DNA of 64,000 nucleotides from Agitococcus lubricus (GCF_003051055.1 NZ_QAON01000016.1:1-64000), one strand, 5' to 3'; shown: positions 24,507-34,856, counted from the first letter of the stretch. Notes: generated from the sequence alone by a model not told the origin. Numbers and translations: made by a program.

Positions 24507-25479
24507 TGGTTTTGGCCGCGAAATCACCTATGTCCGTTTATCGGTGACTGACCGTTGTGATTTTCGTTGTGTCTATTGCATGAGTGAAGACATGCAGTTT
24601 TTGCCACGAGCACAAGTACTGAGTTTGGAAGAAATCTACCGTATTGGTCGAATACTGGTGGCTTTGGGCGTGACAAAAATTCGACTCACAGGCGGTGAAC
24701 CCTTAATTAGACAAAATATAGTCTGGTTAGTGACGGAATTGGCGCAATTAGAGGGGCTGAAAGAGTTAACACTCACCACAAACGGGTCTCGTCTTAGTCA
24801 ACTGGCAGCGCCCTTAAAAGCGGCAGGTTTAAGTCGTATCAATATCAGCCTAGACAGCCTACAAACTAAACGATTTAAGGACATTACGCGCACAGGCGAC
24901 TTAGCAGACGTGTTAGCAGGCATACAAGCCGCACAAGATGCAGGGTTTAAGCGTATCAAACTAAATACGGTGATAATGCGTGGTTATAACGAAGATGAGG
25001 TACTGGATTTAGTCAATTTTGTACGTCAACAGCAGCTAGACATTGCCTTTATTGAAGAAATGCCCCTAGGACAGATTGACGACCATACACGCCAACAAAC
25101 GTATATGAGTAGTGATGAACTCAGAGCGCAAATCAGTACGGTTTATCCCTTGCATGCCGTGACAGACAGTACAGGTGGACCCGCGCGCTATTATGCGATG
25201 TCGGATAGTCTCAGTCGTATTGGCTTTATCTCGCCACATAGTCATAATTTTTGTGGCGATTGTAATCGGGTGCGTGTCACCGTAGAAGGACGCCTATTGT
25301 TATGTTTGGGCAACGAGCATTCAATCGACTTAAAAGCGGTGTTAAGAGCCTCGCCAGACGATGATAAAGCCGTCATTGAGGCGATTCATGCCGCTTTAGC
25401 CCATAAACCCGAACGTCATTATTTTGATTTAGCCAATGAGCCACAAATTGTTCGTTTTATGAATATGACAGGTGGTTAA
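24493..25479 (+). CDS. moaA: GTP 3',8-cyclase
   Basis: MoaA is a radical SAM enzyme that converts GTP to the first cyclic intermediate of molybdenum cofactor synthesis. The SAM cluster motif is CDFRCVYC near residues 22-29, followed by KIRLTGGEPL. The C-terminal second cluster uses CGDCNRVRV and a later Cys in LLLCLGNE. The usual C-terminal GG dipeptide is present (MNMTGG). It overlaps the end of mazG. It opens a moaA-moaB-moeA block; other Moco genes (moaC, moaD, moaE, mobA) are not in the window. Confidence 0.97.
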   Translation: MALIDGFGREITYVRLSVTDRCDFRCVYCMSEDMQFLPRAQVLSLEEIYRIGRILVALGVTKIRLTGGEPLIRQNIVWLVTELAQLEGLKELTLTTNGSRLSQLAAPLKAAGLSRINISLDSLQTKRFKDITRTGDLADVLAGIQAAQDAGFKRIKLNTVIMRGYNEDEVLDLVNFVRQQQLDIAFIEEMPLGQIDDHTRQQTYMSSDELRAQISTVYPLHAVTDSTGGPARYYAMSDSLSRIGFISPHSHNFCGDCNRVRVTVEGRLLLCLGNEHSIDLKAVLRASPDDDKAVIEAIHAALAHKPERHYFDLANEPQIVRFMNMTGG

Positions 25480-25504
25480 TTATACACTCCCTAGGATAAG
25501 AAAT

Positions 25505-26047
25505 ATGTCCAGTAAAATCGAAAAACCGTTTATCCCATTAAACATTGCCATATTAACGGTATCGGATACGCGCACTTTAGAAACAGATACCTCAGGACAG
25601 TATTTGATTGACGCCTTAACAGGGGCGGGTCATCAACTGGCAGCGCGTCACATTGTGAAAGATGATATTTATCAAATTAGAGCAGTCGTTTCTGCTTGGA
25701 TAGCCAGTCCGCAGGTACAAAGCATCATCATTACGGGCGGAACAGGGTTTTCGGGTCGGGATAGTACCCCCGAAGCGGTTCATGTGTTGTTTGATAAGCA
25801 CATCGAAGGCTTTGGCGAGTTATTTCGTCAATTTTCAGTCGCCGAAATTGGTACAAGCACCTTACAGTCGCGTGCGTTGGCGGGTTTTGCCAACCATACC
25901 GTCATTTTTTGTGTACCAGGCTCGACAAATGCCTGTAAAACAGCATGGATTAATATTTTGTCTCAACAGCTAGATAATCAGCATCGTCCTTGTAATTTTG
26001 TGCCCCACCTAAAAACGCTACCTCAGTGTGAGAGTAGAGAGCAATGA
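25505..26047 (+). CDS. moaB: Molybdopterin adenylyltransferase-type protein MoaB
   Basis: This is a MoaB/Mog-family protein that adenylylates molybdopterin or binds it in cofactor synthesis. The family signatures ILTVSDTRTLETDTSGQ and IITGGTGFSGRDSTPEA are clear, and the C-terminus is PCNFVPHLK. The ORF is open upstream to 25472, but the ATG at 25505 has an AGGATAAG ribosome binding site and fits the family start. It overlaps moeA by ATGA. Confidence 0.94.
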   Translation: MSSKIEKPFIPLNIAILTVSDTRTLETDTSGQYLIDALTGAGHQLAARHIVKDDIYQIRAVVSAWIASPQVQSIIITGGTGFSGRDSTPEAVHVLFDKHIEGFGELFRQFSVAEIGTSTLQSRALAGFANHTVIFCVPGSTNACKTAWINILSQQLDNQHRPCNFVPHLKTLPQCESREQ

Positions 26048-27279
26048 GTAGCTGCCCTAGTCATGGCTTGATGCCCATTGCTCAAGCACAAACGCGATTG
26101 GAGCAAGCAGGTCGCCATCAACTATTGCCTGTAGAAACGATTAGTATTTATGAGGCGCTAGATAGGATTTTAGCGGAAGATGTGATAGCAACCTTGGATG
26201 TGCCACCCCAAGCAAATTCGGCGATGGATGGTTATGCAGTGTGCTGTGACAAATTCTGCACGCAACAACCCTATGTGGTTAGCCAGCGAATTACTGCGGG
26301 TGTAGCGCCGCAGCCATTATTAGACGGAACTGTCGCGCGTATTTTTACAGGCGCAGTCATTCCTGAAGGGGCAAATGCAGTCATTATGCAGGAAGATGCC
26401 GTGGTTGCGGCGGATGGAACAGTCAGTTTTGTCATCCAGCCAGACGCATACGATAATATCCGCCCTCAAGGTCAGGATATTCGACAGGGAACCCGTATTT
26501 TAAGCCAAGGCACACGCCTATCGCCAGCAGCAATTGGCTTATTAGCGACGATTGGTCACGCTAAGGTGAACGTATATCGTCGTCTAAAGGTGATGTTTTT
26601 TTGTACGGGCAATGAATTGGTTGAGCCAAGTCAGCCACTCGCTAGTGGTCAAATTTATAACAGTAATCGTGCTTTATTAGCCAGCTTACTCAAAAAACTA
26701 GATATAGACCTGATAGATGGCGGTGTTATTCCTGATAATTTAGAGGCTACCTTAGATGCACTACAACAAGCCACACAACAAGCCGATGTCATCATGACAA
26801 CAGGTGGTGTATCTGTGGGCGAAGAAGACCATGTCAAAGCCGCTGTCAACCAATGTGGACGTTTAGAGTTATGGAAAATTGCCATTAAACCAGGTAAACC
26901 CTTGGCCTTTGGTTATGTCCATGAAACCCCATTTTTGGGGCTGCCAGGTAACCCACAATCTGTTTTTGTTACCTTTGCGATACTGGCACGTATTTTTCTC
27001 ATCAATTATCAAGGTCAACGTGACGGGCTAACCCCACAATTCGCCCTGATTGCCAGTGACTTTGCTATTAAAAAGGCGCAAACCAGAACCGAATATCTGC
27101 GGGTAAAAGTAGTACATGGTTCGGACGGTTTACGTTTGATTAAACACGATAATCAAAGTAGCGGCGTATTATCATCTGCCGTATGGGCGGATGGTTTTGC
27201 GGTCATTCCTGCGGGACAAATTGTCAGTCAGGGGGATTTATTAGCCTTTTTGTCGTTTAGTAGCTTGTTGCTTGCTTGA
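26044..27279 (+). CDS. moeA: Molybdopterin molybdenumtransferase
   Basis: MoeA inserts molybdate into adenylylated molybdopterin. Recognised segments are PPQANSAMDGYAV (the conserved DGYA near residue 60), RIFTGAVIPEGANAVIMQED, the MPT-binding MTTGGVSVGEEDH and LPGNPQSVFVTF. The length (411) is typical. It is translationally coupled to moaB and ends the Moco block. Confidence 0.97.
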   Translation: MSSCPSHGLMPIAQAQTRLEQAGRHQLLPVETISIYEALDRILAEDVIATLDVPPQANSAMDGYAVCCDKFCTQQPYVVSQRITAGVAPQPLLDGTVARIFTGAVIPEGANAVIMQEDAVVAADGTVSFVIQPDAYDNIRPQGQDIRQGTRILSQGTRLSPAAIGLLATIGHAKVNVYRRLKVMFFCTGNELVEPSQPLASGQIYNSNRALLASLLKKLDIDLIDGGVIPDNLEATLDALQQATQQADVIMTTGGVSVGEEDHVKAAVNQCGRLELWKIAIKPGKPLAFGYVHETPFLGLPGNPQSVFVTFAILARIFLINYQGQRDGLTPQFALIASDFAIKKAQTRTEYLRVKVVHGSDGLRLIKHDNQSSGVLSSAVWADGFAVIPAGQIVSQGDLLAFLSFSSLLLA

Positions 27280-27701
27280 CGAGCGTGTGAATAATTTGTT
27301 ACAAGGTTGGCGTTTGCTGATAAATTGAGTGAATTACATAACTAATGTCATGCGTTTGCTACAGATAACAAGATAGCGGGCATTTTTTAGGTTTACTGAA
27401 GGATAAAAAAAGCAACATTCTACTCTCGTTTCAATAGCTATATCGTGCCGTGTGATTGACAACAACGACGTATCTGCGCAAGCAAATAAGTCACTTTGTT
27501 GGGCTAATAAAGATTGATATAGATGACCTAAGTCATGCCTGTCTCAGTCCTAAAGGGTTAATAGACCCTGATGTAAACGAAGCTGAATTGAAGGGATAAG
27601 CGCGGTTAAACTAAAGTCAGTCTCAGTGCCATAAAAAATTAACTGTGACCGATTTGGAGTGAGATAGCGCTTTTTGTTTATTTTTTGTAAAAGTCAAGCA
27701 G

Positions 27702-27719
27702 AAATATCTGGTGATATTT
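27702..27719. promoter_or_regulatory. Possible operator: perfect 7-bp inverted repeat before the porin promoter
   Basis: AAATATC (27702-27708) and GATATTT (27713-27719) flank TGGT. The dyad ends 11 bp before the -35 element, a plausible site for a dimeric regulator. No known regulator consensus was matched. Confidence 0.4.
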
Positions 27720-27730
27720 GCAAAATAACA

Positions 27731-27758
27731 TTGACAGTCCCATGAAAAATGTTACAAA
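27731..27758 (+). promoter_or_regulatory. Sigma-70 promoter of the porin
   Basis: A perfect TTGACA (27731-27736) is followed after 16 bp by TACAAA (27753-27758), about 100 bp before the porin ATG. The -10 is only moderate. Confidence 0.55.
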
Positions 27759-27864
27759 TTATGTCATAGTCTGTGCGAATGTAAAAAGTGTGCACTAAAA
27801 CAAAGCACACTCAAGTCCAAACTGACACGCGCACAGTGATTACTAACCGAAAGGGGAAAGCCAA

Positions 27865-28875
27865 ATGAAACGTAATGTATTAGCTTTAGCAGTAGGCGCG
27901 GCCTTAGTTCTGCCATTAGTTGCACAAGCTGCACCAACTGTTTATGGTCGTCTGAACTTATCTGTAGATTATATGGATGTTGATGATGGCACTAAAACAG
28001 ACGGTGGTTGGGCATTAAATAGCAATGCGTCACGTGTTGGTGTAAAAGGTAACGAAAAATTAAGCGATGAATTTACCGTTGTTTACAAAGCCGAGTGGGA
28101 AGTGCAGGGTGATGTGAAGGCAGCTTCTGAGTTAGATGCCCGTGAGCGTTATATTGGCTTAAAGCACTTTCAATGGGGTACTGTACGTTTAGGTTATATT
28201 GATTCCCCTCTTAAAAATGCAGAAGACTCTGTCGATGTATTTAATGACCACAGTGAATTAGATATGGGCAACTTTATCTATGGTCAAAAACGTTTAGGTA
28301 ACTCCTTGAACTATGTTTCCCCTAAATTCTTAGATGTATTTGGTGCAAACGTATCCTTAGTACCAGGTGAAAAACAACTTACCGCGACAGTAGGCCCTGA
28401 GGAAAACCATTTAGCCGATGGTTATTCCGCTGCCTTTAGTTATGAAGATGATTCTTTGTATTTAGGCGCTGCCCTTGACAAAGAAATTGAGGATATGGAC
28501 GCTGTTCGTTTGAATGCTCGTTTTAAAATGGGTGACTTGACCTTATCGGGTATGTATCAAACGGCTGAAAATTCATTTGGTCCCAGTGAGACCGAAGAGT
28601 CTGTGGTCGGTAGTTTTACTTATGATTTAGATAAGTGGACAGTACGCGGTCAGTATTTGCAGTCTAACAAAGACAAATTCGATGTTGGTAGTGGTCTGAA
28701 TCAGCAAACTAATACCATCTTAATTGGTGGCGGTATTGATTATAGCTTTACCCAAAGCACCAAAGTATACGGTAATGCGGCTTCGATAGTAAAAGACGAT
28801 AAATATAGTTACGTAGATGGTGCGAAAGACCGTAAAGGCTTCTTAGTAGGTGCAGGTATCGAAACCCGCTTCTAA
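27865..28875 (+). CDS. Gram-negative trimeric porin
   Basis: This is a 336-residue outer-membrane porin. The signal peptide MKRNVLALAVGAALVLPLVAQA is followed by the typical first strand APTVYGRLNLSVDY. The body alternates short amphipathic strands and acidic loops, with a FNDHSELD loop-3-like segment, and ends in GAGIETRF with the C-terminal Phe needed for BAM insertion. It resembles the PorB/Omp32-type general porins. A strong ribosome binding site (AAAGGGGAAA) precedes it. The solute is not deducible. Confidence 0.92.
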   Translation: MKRNVLALAVGAALVLPLVAQAAPTVYGRLNLSVDYMDVDDGTKTDGGWALNSNASRVGVKGNEKLSDEFTVVYKAEWEVQGDVKAASELDARERYIGLKHFQWGTVRLGYIDSPLKNAEDSVDVFNDHSELDMGNFIYGQKRLGNSLNYVSPKFLDVFGANVSLVPGEKQLTATVGPEENHLADGYSAAFSYEDDSLYLGAALDKEIEDMDAVRLNARFKMGDLTLSGMYQTAENSFGPSETEESVVGSFTYDLDKWTVRGQYLQSNKDKFDVGSGLNQQTNTILIGGGIDYSFTQSTKVYGNAASIVKDDKYSYVDGAKDRKGFLVGAGIETRF

Positions 28876-28894
28876 GCACTGCGCTTGCTAGACT

Positions 28895-28925
28895 AAACGC
28901 CCCATCATTGGGGCGTTTTGTTTTT
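28895..28925 (+). terminator. Porin terminator overlapping the 3' end of nth
   Basis: A perfect 9-bp stem (AAACGCCCC at 28895-28903, GGGGCGTTT at 28910-28918) with loop ATCATT is followed by TTGTTTTTG. The nth stop codon (minus strand, 28905-28907) lies inside the loop, so the structure also sits at the very end of the convergent gene. Confidence 0.9.
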
Positions 28926-29543
28926 GTATTGGCATAAATCCGCGACTAAACACTGGCTACATTTAGGACTACGCGCTGTACATACGTAACGACCATGCAG
29001 AATTAACCAATGATGCGCATCTAACGTAAATTGTTTAGGAACTTTTTTCAGTAATTGCTGTTCTACGCCCTCTACCGAGTCGGATTTTGCTAAACCTAAA
29101 CGATTAGCCACTCTAAAAATGTGTGTGTCCACAGCAATCGTGGGCTGACCAAAGGCGGTATTTAACACGACATTGGCTGTTTTTCGTCCTACGCCTGCGA
29201 GTGCTTCTAATTCGGCACGCGTGGACGGCACTTGGCTTTGATGGTCGCTAATCAGACGTTGACACGTTTTGATGATGTTTTCAGCCTTAGCATTATAAAG
29301 GCCAATGGTTTTAATATAATTTTTTAAGCCATCAACCCCTAAGGCGAGAATGGCTTCGGGGGTATTGGCAATGGGATATAACTGGGCAGTGGCTTTATTC
29401 ACACTGACATCGGTGGCTTGGGCAGACAAAATAACCGCAATCAATAATTCAAAAGGCGTTTGATAGACTAGTTCTGTCGTAGGGTGAGGATTGTGATGTT
29501 GTAAACGGGTGAACAATTCAACAATGTCATGTTTTTTGAGCAT
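28905..29543 (-). CDS. nth: Endonuclease III (base-excision glycosylase)
   Basis: Nth removes oxidised pyrimidines and cleaves the abasic strand. The helix-hairpin-helix LEALAGVGRKTANVVLN carries the catalytic Lys, and AVDTHIFRV carries the catalytic Asp. The C-terminal [4Fe-4S] site is CTARSPKCSQCLVADLC (C-x6-C-x2-C-x5-C). At 212 residues it is full length. It follows rnfE on the same strand, the widespread rnf-nth arrangement. Confidence 0.97.
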   Translation of the reverse strand: MLKKHDIVELFTRLQHHNPHPTTELVYQTPFELLIAVILSAQATDVSVNKATAQLYPIANTPEAILALGVDGLKNYIKTIGLYNAKAENIIKTCQRLISDHQSQVPSTRAELEALAGVGRKTANVVLNTAFGQPTIAVDTHIFRVANRLGLAKSDSVEGVEQQLLKKVPKQFTLDAHHWLILHGRYVCTARSPKCSQCLVADLCQYKNKTPQ

Positions 29544-29629
29544 GATGTAATACCAATCCCTCTAATCAAAGCGGAGTCAATCTCGGTGACGTTATACGAA
29601 ACAAAGTTAAAGTTTTGTGTTTGTGGTGT

Positions 29630-30334
29630 TTAACTAATATGTCCTGTTGTTCTGACCCGTTTACTGCCTGTCTGCCCGTGTTTAGTGTGCTGCTTTTTGC
29701 GCTTTAGTTGCTCATCTATACTGTTTTTTGCGGCAATCACCAAACCAAGACATAAAAATGCACCTGGTGGTAAGACAAAAAATAAGAACGGCTTATAGTC
29801 TGCTAAACGTAGTGTCCAAGTACGGGCATATTCCCCAAATAACAAATGCATATTGGCAAACAGTGTGCCGTAGCCTAAGCCTTCGCGCATTGCACCCAGT
29901 AAGACTAAGACCAGTGTAAACCCAAGTCCAACCATCAAACCATCAAATGCGGCGGCAAGGGTGTTATTTTTTGAGGCAAAGGCTTCTGCGCGTCCCAGCA
30001 GGGCGCAGTTGGTGACAATTAATGGAATAAAAATACCCAAAGCCTGATAGAGTGAATAACTAAAGGCATGGATAAGTAATTCTATACACGAGACAAACGC
30101 AGCAATAATCATCACAAAAATGGGAATACGCAGTGTGTTTGGTACCCAATGACGCACCGCAGAGACCGCCGCATTGGAGGTGACTAGAGCCAACGTGGTG
30201 GCTAGGCCGAGGCTTAATCCGTTGACTACAGAGCCAGAACACGCTAATAGGGGGCATAAGCCTAAGAGTTGTACCGTTGCCGTGTTGTTGCGCCAGAGAC
30301 CATCAATGGCAATGGTTTTATAAATGGACGTCAT
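29630..30334 (-). CDS. rnfE: Rnf electron transport complex subunit E
   Basis: RnfE is one of two homologous six-helix membrane subunits (with RnfA) of the ion-translocating ferredoxin:NAD oxidoreductase, or of the Rsx complex that resets Sox[20 protein letters not shown] matches the conserved N-terminal half-site that holds a Cys ligand. The second half-site is [16 protein letters not shown]. The C-terminal tail is unusually basic ([18 protein letters not shown]). It lies 67 bp after rnfG, the widest gap between consecutive rnf genes here. Confidence 0.95.
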   Translation of the reverse strand: MTSIYKTIAIDGLWRNNTATVQLLGLCPLLACSGSVVNGLSLGLATTLALVTSNAAVSAVRHWVPNTLRIPIFVMIIAAFVSCIELLIHAFSYSLYQALGIFIPLIVTNCALLGRAEAFASKNNTLAAAFDGLMVGLGFTLVLVLLGAMREGLGYGTLFANMHLLFGEYARTWTLRLADYKPFLFFVLPPGAFLCLGLVIAAKNSIDEQLKRKKQHTKHGQTGSKRVRTTGHIS

Positions 30335-30401
30335 GGGGCTATTCTCTGTGAATTGGCAATGTAATCAGCCATCGCTGTTTGATAAAATAGGGTTATCGTA
30401 G

Positions 30402-31010
30402 CTAGTCAAATAAAGTTTGCTGGTGCAACTGATAATAAAGCAAGGCATTTTTAACCGCTGCTACAACCGCTCGTGGGGTAATGGTTGCACCCGTAAACTG
30501 GTCAAATTGGCCGCCATCTTTTTTGACTGCCCAGTGTGCGGCGACAGGATTGGCTAACGATTTTGATGTGAACTGCGTTATCCAGTCCGATTTTTCGCTT
30601 TCTATGGCATCACCTAAGCCTGGTGTTTCTTTATGGCTTAAAACCTTTACCCCTAATAATTGGCCATTGTTAGCGACTGCAACTAAGAGATGAATTTTAC
30701 CACTATACCCATCAGGGCTAACGACAGGAAAAATAACCCCTATAGGTTGGCCATTTTTACGCGCCCGATACACCAGACTGGGTTTTTCTAAATGCAGTAA
30801 GGTTTGGTTATCAATAAGGCGTGTATCGTGAAGTAAATCGTTATCGTAGTTTGATGCAGGAATCAGTGTGTTTAAGGAATCCATGAGTTGTATTTGTTGA
30901 CTAGCCGCAATCTTGTTTTTACTGAGCGCATAGACGCCTGCAATCAATCCAGTGCAGAGTAGAGCAAATACCGCTAAAACACGTGCATTCTGACGAATAC
31001 TGGCATTCAT
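30402..31010 (-). CDS. rnfG: Rnf electron transport complex subunit G
   Basis: RnfG has one N-terminal helix and a periplasmic FMN-binding domain. The flavinylation motif is TGATITP near the C-terminus, where the second Thr would bind FMN by a phosphoester, installed by ApbE. The start is the ATG at 31010, which overlaps the rnfD stop (ATGA). The frame extends six codons further up but inside rnfD. The length of 202 residues is normal. Confidence 0.95.
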   Translation of the reverse strand: MNASIRQNARVLAVFALLCTGLIAGVYALSKNKIAASQQIQLMDSLNTLIPASNYDNDLLHDTRLIDNQTLLHLEKPSLVYRARKNGQPIGVIFPVVSPDGYSGKIHLLVAVANNGQLLGVKVLSHKETPGLGDAIESEKSDWITQFTSKSLANPVAAHWAVKKDGGQFDQFTGATITPRAVVAAVKNALLYYQLHQQTLFD

Positions 31011-32023
31011 GGTTGTTTCTTTGTCCATTTAATCGGTTGATGACCAAAGGTGCGAGGTTGACAGAGGTGGTCAAGCATAGGAGCGGCTAAATTCATTAAT
31101 AATACGGCAAAAGCGACAGCATCTGGGTAGCCACCCCATGTGCGAACAATATAAATGAGTAGACCAATGCCTGCACCGTATATCAGACGACCTAATGGCG
31201 TGGTTGCTGCGCTGACGGGGTCGGTAGCAATAAAAAAAGCAGCCATCATGGTCGCACCACTGAGCAAATGCAGGATGGGTGATGCAAAGTGCTGACTATC
31301 TACGCAGTAAAAAAGCAAAGACATAAGACTTAAACTGGCTAACATGCTGACGGGAATAGCGTATTGAATGACTTTTTGACGTAATAAATACAAACCACCC
31401 AAACCAAAACTGAGGTTGACTAAGGCCGATGATGCCGATAAGTGACCATCAGCTAAAAACGAAGGCTGCGTAATGCCTTGATATTGGCTTTGTTGGCGCA
31501 AGGTGTCTAAGACGGTTGCTCCTGTGAGTTGGTCAATTTGTAGTGGATTACCCGTAAAAAAAGACCACCATGATGACAGGTCTATCAACTGTTGTGGCCA
31601 ACGTGTCATTTCTACAGGAAAAGAAACCAACAATAATGCATAGGCAACCATAGCGGGGTTGAAGGGATTTTGCCCTAGACCACCATAAAGATGCTTGGCA
31701 ATCACAATCGCAAAAAATAGCCCAATCACAGGCAGCCACCACGGTGCCAGTGGACTAAGAGATAGGCCTAATAATAAACCTGTCACGGCAGCAGAACCGT
31801 CTTTTAGGAAGAAAAGTACGGCTTTGCCGCGTAGTTTTAGGCAAACTGCTTCAAATACGATGGCAAGCAACATACACCAAAGACTATTGAGAAGATAACC
31901 CAGACCAAAACATACACTTAACGCGAGCAGGGCTGGTAAGGTAGCGTAAATCACTTGCCTCATCAGTTTAGGTGTCTGTTGCCCACTGCGCTGATGGGGT
32001 GAACTTACGGAAAGTAATGCCAT
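31007..32023 (-). CDS. rnfD: Rnf electron transport complex subunit D
   Basis: RnfD is a multi-helix membrane subunit with covalent FMN. Family motifs are ATGLLLGLSLSP, HLYGGLGQNPFNPAMVAYA and the FMN-attachment segment QLTGATVLDTLR. The ATG at 32023 has an AGAGAAG ribosome binding site and sits 10 bp after rnfC; an upstream ATG at 32062 would overlap rnfC more deeply and has no good site. The length from this start is 338 residues. Confidence 0.95.
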   Translation of the reverse strand: MALLSVSSPHQRSGQQTPKLMRQVIYATLPALLALSVCFGLGYLLNSLWCMLLAIVFEAVCLKLRGKAVLFFLKDGSAAVTGLLLGLSLSPLAPWWLPVIGLFFAIVIAKHLYGGLGQNPFNPAMVAYALLLVSFPVEMTRWPQQLIDLSSWWSFFTGNPLQIDQLTGATVLDTLRQQSQYQGITQPSFLADGHLSASSALVNLSFGLGGLYLLRQKVIQYAIPVSMLASLSLMSLLFYCVDSQHFASPILHLLSGATMMAAFFIATDPVSAATTPLGRLIYGAGIGLLIYIVRTWGGYPDAVAFAVLLMNLAAPMLDHLCQPRTFGHQPIKWTKKQP

Positions 32024-32033
32024 AATCTTCTCT

Positions 32034-33689
32034 CTAAGGTGGCGGTTGTAGCTCGGCTTCAATCCGTTTGACTTCTTGTGCTAACTGAGCAATTTCAGCC
32101 TCAAGCACCTCGGTGCTTTCTTGATTGGCTTGTGCTACAGTGAGTTTCTTTTGCGCTTTTTTTAGATTACTACGGGCAAGTGCGGCGGCAATCATCAGCG
32201 ATTTACCATCGCTTGGTGCTTGGTGGTTTGTCGTTGTTAAGGGCGTTGCGGCAGCCTCGGCTTTTGCCTTACGGCGCGCTTCTTTTTCGGCCTCTTCTTG
32301 TGTGATACGCTGTTTACGCCGCTCAAAACGTAGTTTGGCGCGTTCTGATTTGAGCGCTTCTTGCTGTTGGTCGGCAATCACTCCTTTGGCATAGCGATAA
32401 TATTGCACCAGTGGAATGTTACTGGGACAAACATAAGCACAGGCACCGCATTCAATACAATCCGCTAAGTGATGTTGTTGTGCTTGTTCAAACTGCTCAC
32501 TTTTGCTAAACCAATACAGTTGTTGTGGCAATAAATTGACAGGGCAGACGGGCACACAATCCCCACAGCGAATACACGGCATTTCAGGCTCGGTAGGTGG
32601 AAAGTCTTGTGCAGTGGCTGCAATGACGCAATTGGTGGTTTTAATCACAGGAATATGGGGATGAGGCAGGGTATAACCCATCATGGGCCCACCTATAATG
32701 AGACGTGTACTACGTGCGGGCTGGTAATCTGCCTGTGCTAGGAGATGCGCAATCGGTGTACCAAATAACACTTCATAGTTAGCGGGTTTATGCACACCTA
32801 AACCTGTGACCGTTGTGATACGTGAAATCGAAGGTTCACCTAAGGCGACCGCTCGATACACGGCAACGGCGGTAGCCACATTCAGGCAAAATACACCAAC
32901 ATCGGTGGTGCGTCCTTGGGCAGGTGTTTCTCTGCCAGTCAACAAGTACACGGTTTGTCGTGCGGCACCTGAGGGATAACGGGTGGGAGTGGCTAATACA
33001 GAAATACAAGTATCGACTCGACTGGCAGTCATCATTGCCATGAGTGCTTCGGGCTTATTGTCCTCTATCCCAACAATAATATGTTTGGCTTGTAAGATAT
33101 GCCGAATAATGCGTGCCCCTTCGATAATCTCGGCGGCACGCTCACGCATTAACATATCGTCAGAGCTGATATAAGGTTCGCACTCCATGCCATTCACGAC
33201 GACAATATCTATGGCATGATGGATACTCAGTTTCGCTTCTGTTGGAAAGCCAGCGCCTCCCATACCCGCAATACCCGCCTCACGAATCAGCGCAAGTAAG
33301 GTGCGAGCGTTGGCAGAAAAATAATCATCTAAACCTGTGTGTGTACACCATTCATCGTGACCATCAGGTTCAATCACTACACACAAGGCATGGAGTTGTG
33401 AGGGATGGTCAACGGGATACTGACCAATAGCGGTAATGATACCTGAGGTTGGGGCATGTACAGGTGCCGCAACAAACGCGCGTGTTTCGCCAATTTTTTG
33501 TCCTTTTAAGACATGCTCGCCAATATCAACAATCGGTTTAGCTTCTTCCCCCTGATGTTGCAGCATGGGTACAATTAATTGTGCGGGTAAAGGAATGTGC
33601 TGAATGGGGCACTGTGTCGAGGCTTGTTTGTGTTCAGGCGGATGGATACCGCCGATTAATGGCCATTGCGCATACGTGAACTGAGTCAT
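32034..33689 (-). CDS. rnfC: Rnf electron transport complex subunit C
   Basis: RnfC is the peripheral NADH/FMN-binding and iron-sulfur subunit. An N-terminal SLBB/Nqo1-like part (1-340) includes [16 protein letters not shown]. Two [4Fe-4S] motifs follow, [12 protein letters not shown] and [12 protein letters not shown]. The C-terminal Lys/Ala/Glu-rich tail (about 440-551) is a charged helical extension, much shorter than the long repeat tail of Escherichia coli RsxC. It overlaps rnfB by ATGA. Confidence 0.96.
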   Translation of the reverse strand: MTQFTYAQWPLIGGIHPPEHKQASTQCPIQHIPLPAQLIVPMLQHQGEEAKPIVDIGEHVLKGQKIGETRAFVAAPVHAPTSGIITAIGQYPVDHPSQLHALCVVIEPDGHDEWCTHTGLDDYFSANARTLLALIREAGIAGMGGAGFPTEAKLSIHHAIDIVVVNGMECEPYISSDDMLMRERAAEIIEGARIIRHILQAKHIIVGIEDNKPEALMAMMTASRVDTCISVLATPTRYPSGAARQTVYLLTGRETPAQGRTTDVGVFCLNVATAVAVYRAVALGEPSISRITTVTGLGVHKPANYEVLFGTPIAHLLAQADYQPARSTRLIIGGPMMGYTLPHPHIPVIKTTNCVIAATAQDFPPTEPEMPCIRCGDCVPVCPVNLLPQQLYWFSKSEQFEQAQQHHLADCIECGACAYVCPSNIPLVQYYRYAKGVIADQQQEALKSERAKLRFERRKQRITQEEAEKEARRKAKAEAAATPLTTTNHQAPSDGKSLMIAAALARSNLKKAQKKLTVAQANQESTEVLEAEIAQLAQEVKRIEAELQPPP

Positions 33690-34270
33690 TCGTCGACCTG
33701 CATGATAGGAATTTTATGTGCTGTAGACGCAGGTTGCGGTAAGGGCCAATGCCATGTTTCGCGTGTGACAGGCATAGGAATCATGTCAATACAATCAACA
33801 GGACAAGGGTCTACACATAAATCGCAGCCCGTACATTCACTCACAATCACCGTATGCGTATGTTTGGCGGCACCAATAATGGCATCAACAGGACAGGCCT
33901 GAATACATTTAGTACACCCAATACATGCGTCTTCACGAATATAGGCGACCTTTTTAATAGGGTTTTCGACACCGTATTCACTGTCTAAAGGCAATGGCTC
34001 TACACCCATCAAGGCAGCAATTTTGTTGATGGTTTCTTGGCCGCCAGGCACACAATGATTGATGGCTTCCCCTTGTGCGATAGCTTCGGCATAAGGACGA
34101 CAGCCTGGATGCCCACATTGCCCACACTGTGTTTGTGGTAGCAACGCATCTAATTGTTCTACGATGGGGTCGGCTTCGACTTTAAACTTATCGGCAGCAA
34201 AGCCTAAAATGGCACCTGCTAACAGTGCAACCAGTCCAATCACTACCACCGCGCCTAAAATCGTCAACAT
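33686..34270 (-). CDS. rnfB: Rnf electron transport complex subunit B
   Basis: RnfB carries electrons into the Rnf complex. An N-terminal membrane helix (about 4-25) is followed by a four-Cys cluster motif ([16 protein letters not shown]) and two ferredoxin-type [4Fe-4S] motifs ([14 protein letters not shown] and [14 protein letters not shown]). The length is 194 residues. It starts 1 bp after the rnfA stop and overlaps rnfC. Confidence 0.96.
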   Translation of the reverse strand: MLTILGAVVVIGLVALLAGAILGFAADKFKVEADPIVEQLDALLPQTQCGQCGHPGCRPYAEAIAQGEAINHCVPGGQETINKIAALMGVEPLPLDSEYGVENPIKKVAYIREDACIGCTKCIQACPVDAIIGAAKHTHTVIVSECTGCDLCVDPCPVDCIDMIPMPVTRETWHWPLPQPASTAHKIPIMQVDE

Positions 34271-34271
34271 G

Positions 34272-34856
34272 TTAAAATTTCACGAGGCCTGTAAAGCCCA
34301 TAAACGATAAAGACATCAATGCCGCCGTTATCATGGCAATAGCATTCCCTCTAAAAGGTTTGGGGACGTCAGCAACATTAATGCGCTCACGCATGGCTGC
34401 AAACAATACTAATACCAGTGCAAAGCCTAAACCAGCCCCTAAACCTGTCAATAAGGCCTTGATAAAACTGGCATCTTGCCCACGAATATTTAATAAGGCG
34501 ACACCCAATACAATACAGTTAGTAGTAATGAGGGGTAAATAAATACCTAAGATGCGATACAAAGCAGGGCTCGTCTTATGCAGTACCATTTCGGTAAATT
34601 GTACTGTTACCGCAATCACTAAGATAAAAGTTAAGGTGTTGAGATAGTCTAGATGTAGAGGCTTTAAGATAAAGGCGTAGCTCAAATACGCTAGGGCAGA
34701 AGACAAAGTTAGCACAAAAGTGGTGGCCAGTGCTAAACCTGCGGCGGTGCTCAATTTTTTAGATGTCCCCATAAAAGGACACAACCCCAAAAATTGAACT
34801 AAGACAAAATTATTGACCAAAATCGTACTAATTAACAGCAGTAAATAATCAGTCAT
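34272..34856 (-). CDS. rnfA: Rnf electron transport complex subunit A
   Basis: RnfA is the first gene of the rnf operon and a six-helix membrane subunit homologous to RnfE. The half-site [17 protein letters not shown] and its pair [14 protein letters not shown] are visible. The ORF is open to 34907, but the ATG at 34856 gives the family start [17 protein letters not shown] and 194 residues, almost the universal length. The order A-B-C-D-G-E followed by nth matches E. coli rsx and suggests one transcript of about 6 kb. Confidence 0.95.
   Translation of the reverse strand: MTDYLLLLISTILVNNFVLVQFLGLCPFMGTSKKLSTAAGLALATTFVLTLSSALAYLSYAFILKPLHLDYLNTLTFILVIAVTVQFTEMVLHKTSPALYRILGIYLPLITTNCIVLGVALLNIRGQDASFIKALLTGLGAGLGFALVLVLFAAMRERINVADVPKPFRGNAIAMITAALMSLSFMGFTGLVKF

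Larger units (their letters stand above)
27280..27864. other. Long 5' region of the porin gene
   Basis: About 585 bp separate moeA from the porin. No ORF longer than a few dozen codons with a ribosome binding site was seen, and no terminator after moeA is obvious. The right-hand third holds the inverted repeat and promoter listed separately. The length suggests regulated porin expression. Confidence 0.5.
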
